Origin: Prochilodus magdalenae
Taxonomy: Eukaryota; Chordata; Actinopteri; Characiformes; Prochilodontidae
DNA length: 64,000 nucleotides
Reading direction: 5' to 3'
Assembly (NCBI GenBank): GCA_024036415.1
Contig: JAMWET010006552.1
Coordinates: 70,001 to 134,000 of the forward strand
A program made the position numbers and the translations under genes. Shown here piece after piece: positions 47,221 to 60,070 of this stretch. Under the pieces are notes generated by a model, which did no database searches, had not been told where the DNA came from, and saw only the letters and a program-made list of their open reading frames with translations. Position 1 is the first letter of the stretch. Each line of letters starts with the position of its first letter.

Positions 47221-47794
47221 TAGGCACACGCTATTATCATGTTTGTGTTCAGGTTTGATGGTGCATTGGAGCAGTACTTAGTGTGCAACCTCCCTTAAAA
47301 CCATAATGCTGAAAAAGTAGAGCGTATTCATATCATCTAGGTCAGTGGCCAGCAGCTACATTTCGAGGCCAACCTCCTGCTAGCATGCTTACTTTCTCAT
47401 GATATAAACCTACTTTAGCAGGGTGGTTAAAACCCCTTTTTCCTGTGCTGTGACCAACACAGAATACATAGAACTTCATGCAGAATTTTGTGCAGCCAAT
47501 TATCCATAAACTAATGACGGCTAATATTATTGCTGCATTGTGTTTTGTGTGTAGGAGCATCAGGCTTTACCTGGCACTTTGAGTGATGACGGGCTGGTTC
47601 GGTTCATTTTTGAACAGAATGTTGTTGATCTTGTGTCAGAGTGGAACTCAAAACCTGACCATATGGTTTGAGTTTGGGCTCAGACTAAATATTGGCATGC
47701 TTGGACAGGGTCCAGATTGAGGGTACTAAGGGTCAGGTCAGACTAAAGTTCTGTCCTCGGGTAACCCTGTCTTGTTCTTGTTGTTTAGCTAAAT
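47221..47794. other. no gene recognised
   Basis: Intergenic, no supported features. Confidence 0.4.
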
Positions 47795-48040
47795 GGATGT
47801 TTCTGGATGTAGGCCACATTGATTTTCTGACACTCTAAGAATTGTGCAGTTGGGCCAGATTTGGTGGATGCCTTCCCTGGCACAATTCTGAGGAGAATTT
47901 CCTGTAGACTGGGATTTTAGCTCCTGCTGGTAGACCCGTATGACCATACGCTTCCTGCAGATTCAGCTACTTCCTTCACACTATGGTCTTTGGGACACCC
48001 AGATACAGTCACTCCTTTTAGCCAATCATTAACATCTGCT
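47795..48040 (-). mobile_element. Tc1-like relic, family C
   Basis: Contains ttctggatgtaggccacatt, ccagatttggtggatgcctt and cagtcactccttttagcca. It lacks the 356-bp insertion seen in the copy at 24900-25520 and so approximates its empty site. Confidence 0.6.
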
Positions 48041-48299
48041 CTGGCGCAATTTACCACACCTGGAATGAGACCTTCCCTGCACTGTACCACCTCTTCTCAA
48101 TCTATGAACCCCGTCACTCACACCCGGCAGGTACTTACAGCCCCATCATCCTTGTGCAGCGCCATCTGCAGGAGCCTGAAGTTACTACCGCCTTAAACAC
48201 ACAAGGTGACTAATTTTTTGTCTGCTTATCTTTTTATATAACACTGTAATAGTAATAATTCTGTGTAACTAGGATACTGTTGTCTATGTCTCGGTGAAA

Positions 48300-48850
48300 C
48301 GTTATGACACAGCTATTGAGTGTCATTCCTCCGGGTCTTCCTGACACCGCCGATTTGCCAGACTCCATTTCCCAGAGTGCACTATCCGATGACATCACAC
48401 TCACATGTCCCCAGTCAACCAGGGTCTAGCTCACCTGAGTACTGATTTGTTTCACCTGACGTTCATCACACATCCTGTATAGAAACCTCTCACACACACT
48501 GCGAAGTTTTGCCGAACCCCTGTTTGCAACTCTAAGCGTTTCTCTATTGCCTTTTTCTCATATCCTTTGTCTTTAACTCACTCTCTTTTGCTCATCCCTT
48601 TTTGATTTGTTTGCCTGATTGATTTGACTTCCTGGTTTTCGAGCTCTGACTGTCCTCGACCCTGCATCACGGCTTTTGTTACGATTGCCTGGATTTCGCT
48701 ATAGTGCTCGACTATCAACTTGTCAAATTAACCTCCTTCGGCTTTTAGCTTTGCGTGCTTCAACCCTAGTTCTTTGTCTGGGACAAGGGGCGAGAACCTC
48801 CTACTGTGAAAACCAGTTCACACTTCTCTGCAGTGATGGCCATGCAAGAT
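48300..48850 (+). mobile_element. LTR-like segment, uncertain
   Basis: The sequence ccatttcccagagtgcac, followed by catcctgtatagaaacctct and a T/C-rich tract ending near tgtctgggacaagggg, resembles the layout of fish gypsy LTRs and parallels the segment at 30095-30530. No termini were verified. Confidence 0.3.
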
Positions 48851-49785
48851 AAAAAGGACAGCATGAAAAATGCATTGTGCAAAACCTTAGGGACCTTCAA
48901 AGAGGGCAGGAACGACTTTTTCCAGCTACTTTATACTTGCAAATTTGCCGATGTGTCATACCAGGTGTGTTAAAACAGGGAAACCCCAGTTCCCTTCCCC
49001 TTAACCCTGCAGATATGGGTCAGTTAGTAATGTTCTCAGTCATCTCTAACACTCAGACACTGAAGCTCTTGTATATGGAGTGGTAACCATTAAACAAAGG
49101 TCTCTCAGGCAGCCGTGAGCGTCGGTAGCTGCTGTAACCTTACACTCAACAAACAGAGCTGCCTTCTCATTCAGGCCTCCATTTCCAGCAGCTGCTTTGA
49201 CCGTTCGCCAGTGAAAACACGTGCTCCTGAAGACTCAGAGTCAGGAGAAAGTCCAGGACTAAAGACATCCCAACCATCAGGCGCCTATTTGTCTTCGAGC
49301 TGATGCTGCTCGCAGGGATGCCAAGCAATTAGAACTGCCTCCAGATCCCTACATCTTGTGATCAGCACCACTGTCGTCAACAAGTATGGGACTTCTGGCG
49401 ACACTTATTCTAAGAGGCCCACCCACTCCTCATGTTGGGTTCCTAATGTCGCCTCAGGAAGACAGAGGTCAATAAAAAAAGGACAGGTCATCAATTTGGA
49501 GCTTGCCTTGGAAGTGAGGGCGGTAGAGCGACAAGCACTGCCAGAGGCTGTTTAAAAGGGAACAGCTTGCGCTAGCCAGGAAGAAATGTTTTCTTCCCTT
49601 CCCTCAATACTTGGGGCGTCTCTGCACCCGTGAGGGAAGTGTTTGTGTTGGCAAAGGCCAGCCGACGGTAGCCTTGCGGTCGACTGCCGATGGGGTGCAC
49701 ACAAAGGGGTTGGGGTGGGGGGGCAAATGGGGATTGCAAGCATTAGGGAGGCCGGTAGGGTGGGGGTGGGAAAGGTTGGGAGTCT
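48851..49785. other. no gene recognised
   Basis: It may be remnant retroelement interior, but no gag or pol motif is visible. G-rich tracts lie at 49700-49780. Confidence 0.35.
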
Positions 49786-49789
49786 TTAA

Positions 49790-52315
49790 CCTTCCTCTTG
49801 TGTTAGGGTCGTGACCGACCCGTTTGTAGTTTAAATTGCATAAAAATACTACATTAATTTGTTTATTGCATCAAGATTTTTTGACTTTGTCCGGAACTTC
49901 TATTTAAACAAAATCTAATACATATATTTTTGTTTACTACATTATAAAATGCTCTTGTTAAAATTATGACCTTTATGTTGTTAGGGTCAGTTTCGACCCA
50001 GGTATAATATAAGATTAGAAAACAATAATAAGTCCCAAAACTGAAATCATAAACACACTATAAACCAACAGCCCACAGCCAGCTCTACCTCCAACCACTT
50101 GAGGTTGAGTTAGGGGCTTCTATGTTTGCCTATTTCAGTCTCAGTCTGATGAGGAGGTCACCGGTGCTCAACTTGCCTCCCCCTCTATTCCTTTCTGAAA
50201 CATTCAAATCCAAAAGTGGCAACATCTGTTGGAGCTCAGTACCTCCTGACATACATGGCAGGGCAGATGCTGCAAATGTCATCAAAATGACCCCTGGGAT
50301 CACAAGGTTTGCTGTGACAAGAGTAAGTGACATCAAGACGTTTTGATCTGTTTATGCCATCGTCACTAAAAAACTCATTATTTCTATGACAAACCTTGAA
50401 GGAAAAAAAGTCCATGGCAACATGTGGAATGACATTGATGATGAATACCTGGATGCCTATATTGGTGGTTCTTCTCTTTGGCTGGATTGTACAAATCCAG
50501 CCAATGAGGCCACTGATAGTCTCTGGGACGCGTCGACAGGCAGGAAATATTTTCCATGCAACAATGTCACTTCAAAACTTTCAATGATATCAAAGAGTAC
50601 TCAGATTTGACAACAGAGACACCAGAGCAAAATCTGACAAACTTGCTTCCATCAGGGATGTTTGGGAGAAATGGGTGCAGCTTGGAATCTACAGATTTAC
50701 ACAGGCAAGTCTGCAAGCGGCATCCCTGAAAAAAAAACAAGGAAAACGTGTAGTGCTCAATATGACTACTGGACTGCAGGGTCACAACATTACTTGTGAC
50801 AATTTTTTTACCAGCTATGACCTTGGACAAGAACTTCTCAGGAGGAAACTCACCATGGTGGGCACAGTAAAAAAAAAAAAAAACCTGAGCTGCCCGCTGC
50901 AATGTTGCAGGTGAAGGGCCGGGCTCCACTTTCCTCAAAGTTTGTTTTTTTTACAGACACCACCACTGCTGTTTCATACTGTCCAAAAAAACGACGGAAT
51001 GTGATATTGATGTCCACTATTCACAAAGATGCAGCTGTGTCATCAGGAAGTGACAAAAAGCCCATAATCATCCTGGACTATAACAAAAACAAAGGACGAG
51101 TGGACAGCCTGGACAAGCTGACTGCCACCTACACTTGCCAGCAAATGACCAGGAGATGGCCAATGGTTGTATTTTACAACATCCTCGATGTGTCTGCATA
51201 CAATGCATTTGTGTTGTGGACCCACATTCACCAAGGGGGAAACTCAAACACAAAAAAACAAGCGGAGGATGTTGTTCTTGAGGAGCTAGGAAGATCCCTT
51301 GTCAAGGTGCACATTGAGCAAAGGGAACGGGTGCCCCCCGAGACCCAGTCGCTGCAGCCTTGGTCAGACAGCTGCAGAGCTCACCAAGCACTCCATCCAC
51401 ACCCACAGCAACACGAAGAGCATCTGCACCAGCATCCTCCTCAACCAAGCCCCGCCTCAACATCAACTAGGACAGCTACAACCCCAGTGAGACCACTTGA
51501 TTCTAAAAAGAAAGAGGTATCAGGTCTGCCCTAGCAATAAGGACAGAAAGACAAACACATTGTGCTTAACCTGCAAAAAATATCTCTGCAAAGAAACACA
51601 CACAAAAACTGTCACTTTTTGCCACACATGCATCTAACAATACACAAATACATGTGCATGTTCTGGCACACAGATTATTTATGAAAACTTGATTTCTGTT
51701 GGTTTTGATTTGCTTGATTCGTTTTTGTTTTGTTTGACCTTGAGAATCTACATTTTATTATTGTAATTTTTATTATTTTGTATTATTTAATACTAGTTAT
51801 TTATTATTTGTTACTAATGCCTTTCAATTTGTATTTGTATTAAAGTCCTGTATTTAAAAAAAAAGACTTTTTTTTTGCCTTTTCTTGAAGTAATTATATA
51901 TGGGTCAAAATTGACCCTTAACACCATAGATGTTACTAGAGTTAATAAGATTTTTAAAAAATATATATATTTTTTTTACATTTTAGGATATGTGTTCTAA
52001 TACCCTTCAGTAATAGTCAGGTAATATAACAAAGTTTTTTTTATTTACATTATTCTCTTGAGGATCATTTGACAATATTTTTATACTGAAAATGAGGGGT
52101 ATGCTCTCAAAAGAAAGGCCCAGGGGGCCACAACAAAAATGTTAAAACCAATCCTTTCATGGATGAGGAAGCCTAACAAGGTAACCAAGACGGAAGAAAC
52201 ATATTGGATGATAAATAATTGTTTTTAGGGTATCTTAGGGCTGATTTAAGACACGGGTCAAAACCGACCCGTTAACATAAGAAATAGTAACAGAAAGCTA
52301 ACACAAGAGGAAGGT
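49790..52315 (+). mobile_element. complete piggyBac element (dead), with TTAA duplications
   Basis: Perfect 16-bp terminal repeats (ccttcctcttgtgtta at 49790-49805, inverted at 52300-52315) are flanked by TTAA at 49786-49789 and 52316-52319, the hallmark of piggyBac insertion. Subterminal GGGTC/GACCC palindromes occur near both ends. The interior encodes a broken transposase on the + strand (50122-51637). Intact termini suggest a fairly recent insertion. Confidence 0.93.
50122..51637 (+). pseudogene. piggyBac transposase pseudogene (PGBD4-like)
   Basis: Consecutive frames give MTNLEGKKVHGNMWNDIDDE (50386 on), RDVWEKWVQ-like sequence, GLQGHNITCDNFFTSYDLGQ (second catalytic Asp), DYNKNKGRVDSLDKLTATYT (third catalytic Asp) and a C-terminal cysteine-rich finger ending at TAA 51635-51637 (CPSNK...CLTCKKYLCKET...CHTC). 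The stretch normally containing the VDEQLVPFRG block, with the first catalytic Asp, is missing: the frame jumps near 50680. Frameshifts lie near 50345, 50500, 50880 (A-run) and 51515. Not functional. Confidence 0.9.
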
Positions 52316-52319
52316 TAAG

Positions 52320-53790
52320 TGGAAAACCAGGAGCAATGCCGAATTCCTTCCCTTCCTGTAGTCACTCCCACCTTTTGTTAGAACAAGGCTTTAGTGTTCT
52401 CGGCTTGTCTGAAGCTCTGAGAGTATCTGGTGTCGAACAGCAAGAGGTTGTGCTCAAACCAGTTTCTGCAAATCCAGGCATCTTTTGATGGCTCTTTGAC
52501 TTTTTCCCCTGACACATCAGTAAGACTTTCGCTGGAATGTTCGAACTCGCCTGAAGAATTCAGGTGGTCCCCAAAATGGAATGGAAGCATCATAAAGTTG
52601 GTTGTAATATACGAGTCTGAAGTCTGAAGTTCCGTCTGACGTATGGAAAGATTTGCTCAGATCGACAGATGTTCCTGATCTCCTCCTGAAACCCGCCTGT
52701 CCTGCCCGTCCCCAGTGCGTCAAGGCCCGAATCAAAAGCAGATTTCAGTCCACCAAGATGAAGGTGTTGAGTTGTTGAGTGAGATGTGGATGTGGAGCGG
52801 ATGTAGATATTGAAACTGGACCAGACTCAAGAGCAACAGCCTGCGACTCACACTGTGATGTTTACTCTGAGGTTTTTAAGGCAGGCATGGGCGGGGCAAC
52901 CACTAGCTTGCAGCAAAATGCAACCTGCAGAACAACAGGACATTATGGAAGTATCGTGCGATGAATCAGATGAATTTAATGGTACTCTGGCACATAAGCA
53001 GGAAGTTATGTAAGTTATGCATGCAGCAAGCTGACCTCCGGATTTCACAATGATAAACAGTGTGAATATAGCTGTGAGGTTGTGGGTGCATGTGTGAATA
53101 ATTGACTTCTGGCCATATTTCACATTAATGCATCACCTTACCAGATCAACCAGAACTTGTTGAAAGCGCCCTATTGTTTGCTTTATAATCTCCTGTAGCT
53201 GTAGCACATTGGCCTCGTAGTTCTTTCTTGACTGTAAATTTACGCCAGTCAAATTTATGCCAAGCTCAGCCAGTGAGCAGCGGGTGCTTTTGGCCATAAC
53301 CGTCAGCCAAGTACCTGTTTGTTTTTGTCTTGGTCAGACTTACGGTTAAGCGTTTTGCATGACAGATGACCATGAATGCCCTTTTGTCTCAACTACACAT
53401 AAAGGAAAATCATAAAAACAAACTTTGCTAACTCATCTGCAGCAGGCAGCTTACAGCCTTATTAGCACTGATTGGCTAGCTTATCACGGTATGATGTTAT
53501 CAACCTAGATTTGACAATGTCCTTTATCCATTCATTTTCCTCTGTGACTATCTTTTTCATTATTTGCTATGTGTACAGCAGCAGTTTTTGATCTGCGGGA
53601 CTTGCCCCAAGAGGGGCTGCGGTGGTACTGCTAGGGGGCCTCCAGCAATTGGTGGCTAAAAAACGATATCATATGTCATTGGGTGAGTCAGAAGTACATA
53701 CCGGTCCTGTTTCAGTTCTTGCATTAAATCGGTCTTACACAAGTGGCCACTCACAGCAGGAGACCAGCTTATTCTAACAGAAGGCCTTGG
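52320..53790. other. no gene recognised
   Basis: Intergenic DNA with small frames only and no named domain or repeat. Confidence 0.4.
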
Positions 53791-53794
53791 CAGA

Positions 53795-54035
53795 TTAGCC
53801 TCAACGAGGAAATTTGTTAGCCATGCAACTTAGCAGTTTTAAGTGTTTTAGCATTACATCATTGTAAGCTAAGTAGTTAGCTATGTTCAGCATCGGTAAG
53901 CAAATGATTTGCATACCGCGGCTGAATGATTAGCTAATTAGCTCATTGCGTTAAGCCTCAATGAGCTAATTAGTTAGCCATGCAACTTTGCAATGCAAAG
54001 TGTTCTAGCAGGACATGTGAGTGTGTGTAAGCAGT
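53795..54035. repeat. imperfect tandem duplication
   Basis: The block gttagccatgcaact ... aagtgttttagc near 53817-53850 is repeated as gttagccatgcaact ... aagtgttctagc near 53971-54010, about 155 bp apart. Confidence 0.6.
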
Positions 54036-54109
54036 TAGCTGTGTTCACCATAGCATACTGTCTACTGCATACTGCACCAGTGTATACTGCATGCTACTCT
54101 TCATCAGTA

Positions 54110-54500
54110 ATACACTGTGCAATCCCTAGTATATGGCAAAAACCATATGGGTGCAACTAGGGACCACCATCAGGAACTAATACATACTACATACGACTTA
54201 GTAGTTTCAGTAACAACCCCAGACCATAATCCCCCCTCCACAAAACTTTACACTCAGCACAATGCAGTCAGACTAGTATCGTTCTCCTGGCAATCACCAA
54301 ACCCCGGCAAACATCAGATTTCCAGATGGAGAAGCATGATCAATCACTCCAGAGAACTTATCTCCACTGCTCTAGAGTCCAGTGGCGGTGTGCTTCACAC
54401 CACATAAAGTGCATTAAGGTTTTATGCGGGTGGTGAATCAATCTTAGCACTGCAGTAACACTGACATGGTGGTGGTGTCTTAGTGTGTTTTGGGTGTGTC
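54110..54500. repeat. dispersed fish repeat
   Basis: The stretch gaagcatgatcaatcactcc ... ctccactgctctagagtcca ... cggtgtgcttcacaccac is recognised as a common dispersed DNA element of teleosts (family not certain). It is followed by gcagtaacactgacatggtg, shared with the fold-back element at 21080. The 96-codon + frame at 54117 is part of the repeat. Confidence 0.45.
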
Positions 54501-54774
54501 TAGATATACACGCACCAGAACACCAGGTTTAAGGAGGTTAAGGGTGTTGTGTTTAGCATATGTGTGAATGTGAAACTCTTAAGTAAATGACTTATAACCC
54601 TATGTAAATCTATTACTCATCACCTTACGAGCCAAAAGCTTTCAGAAGTGTAATGAAAGTTCATGAACTCTCACCCAATAAAGGCTGTGGTGTAATGAGT
54701 CATTAAAGTAATCAGTTTATTTTTGGTGGGTCTACTGGAATAATTTTCCATGCTTCAGTTTTCCCAAAACACAA

Positions 54775-54990
54775 TGTTTACATTTTAGGCATTTAGCTGA
54801 CGCTCTTATCCAGAGCGACTTACAAGGTTATTCGTTTTACAGGTGGGCCAATGCAGTGTTAGGAGTCTTGCCCATGAACTCTTATTGGTGTAGCTCAGCA
54901 TTTGCTACCTAGACTGGGAATGCCCCTCTTACATATCAGGTGGTAGTTCTCTGGTGGGTGGTGGTGTTAACAGCTGACCCACACCAACAA
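54775..54990. repeat. dispersed short element with gcatttagctgacgctctta core
   Basis: The core gcatttagctgacgctctta followed by tccagagcgacttaca is a very widespread teleost interspersed sequence. I recognise it as repetitive but do not assign a class. Confidence 0.55.
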
Positions 54991-57616
54991 TGTTATTCTA
55001 CTACTGTATGTCTATATTCACCTTCTCTCTGAAACTCTCAGTTAGAGCTCCCTTGTCTTTAAACCCCAGGTCCCGATGAGCCCAGTGTGCTCTAATTAGT
55101 CAGCATTTCCACTCCGTTCTGACTAGTCAACTTGCCACAAGTTCCACCCCCACACTGCTGTGGCTGTTATGTTGTAATAGTTTGAGTCAGAGTCCCATCC
55201 TGAAAGTCTGGTAGAACAAGTTGATGGATCCACCGTCCTTAAGCTGGACCGGAGCTTCAGAGTGGTCAGTTTTTTAACAGTTTAACTGTGTATTGTCTGA
55301 GGATGTCCCAGACTTGACGGCACGTGAGCAAAAGGGATGAGTTGGCTGGGAAAAAATGGTTTCTGTGGGACACACAGCTGCGGGGCAGACTCTTGTGTGC
55401 GCTTTGGGCGTTGGAACATTGCAGATTATTTACATGCACACAAAGCCACAACACACTAAAGGAAAAAGACAAAACCAAAAAATTGTGTGTGTTGCTGCAT
55501 TGCAGCTGTGAGGCTTCCTGTAGACGTAGCTGACTGAAAACGCTACTTCTTTGTGGCTAAGGACTTTTCTGGCCTTCAAGGCTTCCTGGGCCAGCTGCCT
55601 CTGTGACATAAGTCATGGTGTAAGATCATGCCTTGCATCTAAGTACTCTTTCCACACTAGTAAGTGACTGTATACTGTGGTACAGAGAATCTCTGAGAAT
55701 CTCACTGGCCGCAGGAAATTTATAAGAGTTTTATTTATTTATGATTATGTATATTTTGGAAAATGTCTGATTGTGAAGTGTCCTTGCACATAGACAATGT
55801 GCTATAAGAATAAATGCGATCATAATGCTAATGATAATGATTTGACTGACTGAACTGTGGGCAACTTCAGATCCATAACCCTTTAACGTCCTCACCAAGA
55901 AGAAAGAACTAGATTTTTTTTGCTTGTTAGTTTATTTGTTTGGGGGAAAAAAATAATAAAGCACATAGTCAATTTTAATTGCATTAGCTTAGCATAGAAA
56001 CTGTTAGCATAAACAACAACAAAAAATGTTTGGAAAAGCATGCTTTACTTTACCATTATTAGAGTTTTTGATGTATAAAATTACAGCATTCTGTTCATCT
56101 AAACCTCTAAAACTATAAATGGCAAAAAAAAAAAAAATCCACAGGTTTGGTGTGATTTACTTGTTGCTTGCGTCTTCTATGAATGAAAATCATAAAGTTG
56201 TATCTCAGCATCTTCTAGTGGATTCCCCTAGTCTAACACACCTCTGCCGTTTGGTGGAGATGGCACAATCAGCTTGAGTTAAGTTCCACACCTACCGAAA
56301 TGTTGAGCAGGGAGGTAAAGGGTTAAGGTATTTTTACACTGCTGATGTCACAGGGGGGTGAACGATCTGGCACTGTATACTCCCATACAGAGTGATCAGA
56401 CTGAATCTAAAGCCTGAGCTAATAAAAAACACAAAACAAAAACATTTTAAAAAATGAAGGTCAGCAATGGCTTTTTAGGCCGCACTCTGTGAAACAGGGT
56501 GTAGCCAACACGATTCATAATACATGCTATTACTTACATCATCCTTTCAAACCAAAGGACCAGTTAGGTGAGGTGTGCCGAGGGGATATGAGGGATATGA
56601 GATCATATTTCGTTTGTTGTCCTCTCTGTGCAGGATTTTACCTGTCCACAGGTTCTCTCTCAGTAGATGTTCTTATTAAGCTATTTTGGCTCGGGCCATC
56701 ATGTCAACTCCAGGAAATGTTGTCAGTTTGATCTCCTAATGTGAGTATTACTGCTTTTTATGATGTGATATTGGTTCAGCTGACTGCGTTGTTGTTGTCC
56801 TTGCCCAGTTTTAATTGCCTCAGTTATAACCAGCGTGCTGCAACTATATGAAATACAAATAAGCTTTGAAGTCATACCCCATTTGTGTTGGTAAGTAGTA
56901 TCGTATTCTGATTGAATTTGATTGTGTTTACAGGCTTTTATAAACTTGCCATATTTTTCTCATTGCATAATTCAGAAATAAAAGCATAGACCCAAATCTG
57001 TTGATATGGAAGGTAAATTTCATGTAATTGTGGTTCATTACTATAAAACAATAGCTACTGGAGGTGAGTTGGGGGGGTTCAGCTCTATTTGGCAACCCGG
57101 TCCTCCCCCAGATTTCTGTCTGATGAAAAGATACCAACGGAATTATTACAAACCAGAAGTACATATTACGACACCATGTGCTTCATCAGGAAGGTTACCG
57201 AGTTTCTTGCATCCTCATACCAGTTGCATAATGTAAAACGTCTAGCAACTTGAAATTTCACCTTCGTGAAATGTGGTTTGAGGAAAGAACCTGTTGCAAA
57301 CATGTGGGTTCATCAAATGAATGGGCTGAAAAGGAAAACAGTAGATGGTTTATTAAGTGGTTGGTACTTTATCATTTCGCCAGTTTCCTGTCATGACAGC
57401 AACAGTGAGTTTCTTTAAGCTAAGGTTTCCAGAACCGTCTGATTTCACTTGGCTATCTAATGCAGCTGTTTAAAAGACTCCTGCCAGTGGTTATCCTTAT
57501 TTAGACTGCTGTTACTGTGCATTATGAAGCTAGATCCCTTTTGTCCTCCATTAAAACGTCTATGTTTCATGAAATATGTAAACAATATGAGCTAACCACA
57601 CCAACGTACCAGTAAG
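54991..57616. other. no gene recognised
   Basis: 2.6 kb of AT-rich intergenic DNA. Small frames on both strands have no domain. An undetected non-coding receptor exon could lie here. Confidence 0.35.
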
Positions 57617-57665
57617 TTTCTGGATGTAGGCCACATCAATGTTCAGACACTCTTGCATCCAAGAA
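57617..57665 (-). mobile_element. Tc1-like relic, family C, short piece
   Basis: ttctggatgtaggccacatc followed by aatgttcagacactcttgc, as in the other family C copies. Confidence 0.55.
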
Positions 57666-57929
57666 TAAGCCATGTGGAGTACTGCACAGGCACCAGAGGG
57701 GGTGGTATGTGACTGTATAGAACATTCAGCAAAGAATTAATAAACATTGTATTATAAATATAATAAAACACAGCTTAAAAACTGCCAATCAGAGAGTTGT
57801 GTGGGCGTGGCTAATGAGCAGCTTGACTGACAGTGTGAACAGATATGCAGATGTAAGAATTGACACACAAACAAGTGGACAGATGAACCAGATGAAATGG
57901 ATGGACTGACAAAAAATCTAAATGACGAA

Positions 57930-60070
57930 GCCACAAGTGAATGAAAGAACAGAGGAACAGTGTTGGTGCTTGGATAAAGGAATAAATGGATGATAGATAA
58001 AGGATTAAAGGACAAAGATACAATGTTGGTGAACGTGTAATGGAATGAACAGATAAAAGAACAGTGGTGATGTAAAGTTAAAGGAATGAACGGCTGAAAG
58101 AACAGAGTTGGTGATGGATAAAGGAATGAACGGCTGAAAGAACAGTGTTGGTGATGGATAAAGGAATGAACGGCTGAAGGAACAGTGTTGGTGTATGGAT
58201 AAAGGAATGAACGGATGAAGGAACAGTGTTGGTGTATGGATAAAGGAATGAACGGATGAAGGAACAGTGTTGGTGATAGATAAAGGAATGAACGGATGAA
58301 GGAACAGTGTTGGTGTATGGGTAAAGGACTGAACGGATGAAGGAACAGTGTTGGTGATGGATAAAGGAATGAACGGATGAAGGAACAGTGTTGGTGCATG
58401 GATAAAGGAATGAACGGATGAAGGAACAGTGTTGGTGTATGGATAAAGAAATGAACGGATGAAGAAACAGTGTTGGCAATGGATAAAGAAATGAACCGAT
58501 GAAGAAACAGTGTTGGTGCATGGATAAAGGAATGAACGGATGAAGGAACAGTGTTGGTGTATGGATAAAAAAATGAACGGATGAAGAAACAGTGTTGGCA
58601 ATGGATAAAGGAATGAACGGATGAAGGAAGAGTGTTGGTGATGGATAAAGGAATGAATGGATGAAGGAACAGTGTTGGTGTATGGATAAAGGAATGAACT
58701 GATGAAGGAAGAGTGTTGGTGATGGATAAAGGATTGAACGGATGAAGGAACAGTGTTGGTGTATAGATAAAGGAATAATAAACGGGTGAGAGGCTAAACA
58801 GTTTGGTGATGGATAAGGGAATGAACGGATGAAGGAACAGTGTTGGTGATAGATAAAGGAATGAACGGATGAAGGAACAGTGTTGGTGTATAGATAAAGG
58901 AATAAACGGGTGAAGGAACAGTTGGTGATGGATAAGGGAATGAACTGATGAAGGAACAGTGTTGGTGATGGATAAAGGAATGAAAGAAAGAAGATGAACT
59001 CAACAGTGTGTGTGTGTATAGATAAAGGAATGAACGGATGAAGGAACAGTGTTGGTGTATAGATAAAGGAATAAACGGGTGAAGGAACAGTTGGTGATGG
59101 ATAAGGGAATGAACTGATGAAGGAACAGTGTTGGTGATGGATAAAGGAATGAACGGATGAAGGAACAGTGTTGGTGTATTGGTAAAGGAATGAACGGATG
59201 AAGGAACACTGTTGGTGATGGATAAAGGAATGAACGGATGAAGGAACAGTGTTGGTGATGGATAAAGGAATGAACGGATGAAGGAACAGTGTTGGTGTAT
59301 TGGTAAAGGAATGAACGGATGAAGGAACAGTGTTGGTGTATGGATAAAGGAATGAACTGATGAAGGAAGAGTGTTGGTGATGGATAAAGGATTGAACGGA
59401 TGAAGGAACAGTGTTGGTGTATAGATAAAGGAATAAACGGGTGAAGGAACAGTTGGTGATGGATAAGGGAATGAACGGATGAAGGAACAGTGTTGGTGAT
59501 GGATAAAGGAATGAACGGATGAAGGAACAGTGTTGGTGTATAGATAAAGGAATAAACGGGTGAAGGAACAGTTGGTGATGGATAAGGGAATGAATGGATG
59601 AAGGAACAGTGTTGGTGATGGATAAAGGAATGAACGAATGAAGGAACAGTGTTGGTGTATAGATAAAGGAATGAACGGATGAAGGAACAGTGTTGGTGTA
59701 TAGATAAAGGAATAAACGGGTGAAGGAACAGTTGGTGATGGATAAGGGAATGAACTGATGAAGGAACAGTGTTGGTGATGGATAAAGGAATGAACGGATG
59801 AAGGAACAGTGTTGGTGTATTGGTAAAGGAATGAACGGATGAAGGAACAGTGTTGGTGATGGATAAAGGAATGAACGGATGAAGGAACAGTGTTGGTGAT
59901 GGATAAAGGAATGAACGGATGAAGGAACAGTGTTGGTGTATTGGTAAAGGAATGAACGGATGAAGGAACAGTGTTGGTGTATTGGTAAAGGAATGAACGG
60001 ATGAAGGAACAGTGTTGGCAATGGATAAGGGAATGAAGGGATAAGGGACCAGTGTTAGTGATGGATAAGG
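57930..60070. repeat. 40/41-bp satellite array, about 2.1 kb
   Basis: The unit is aaaggaatgaacggatgaag plus gaacagtgttggtgtatggat (41 bp), alternating with a 40-bp form having ggtgatggat. A third form (ggaataaacgggtgaaggaa then cagttggtg) recurs in a higher-order pattern at about 58760, 58890, 59060, 59430, 59540 and 59700. Around 50 units. A 647-codon minus frame across it is a repeat artefact. Confidence 0.93.

Noticed and set aside
50675..51534. A domesticated piggyBac gene
   Set aside because: It sits inside intact transposon ends with TTAA flanks, has frameshifts and lacks the first catalytic block, so it is a dead transposon.
54117..54407. 96-codon + frame as a small gene
   Set aside because: It lies within a dispersed fish repeat.
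58078..60021. A 647-codon minus-strand frame with HQHCSFIRSFLY-type repeats
   Set aside because: The 40/41-bp satellite lacks stops on this strand; there is no splice, promoter or domain evidence.
57930..60070. CRISPR-like regular array
   Set aside because: Units are contiguous tandem repeats without unique spacers, in a eukaryotic context.
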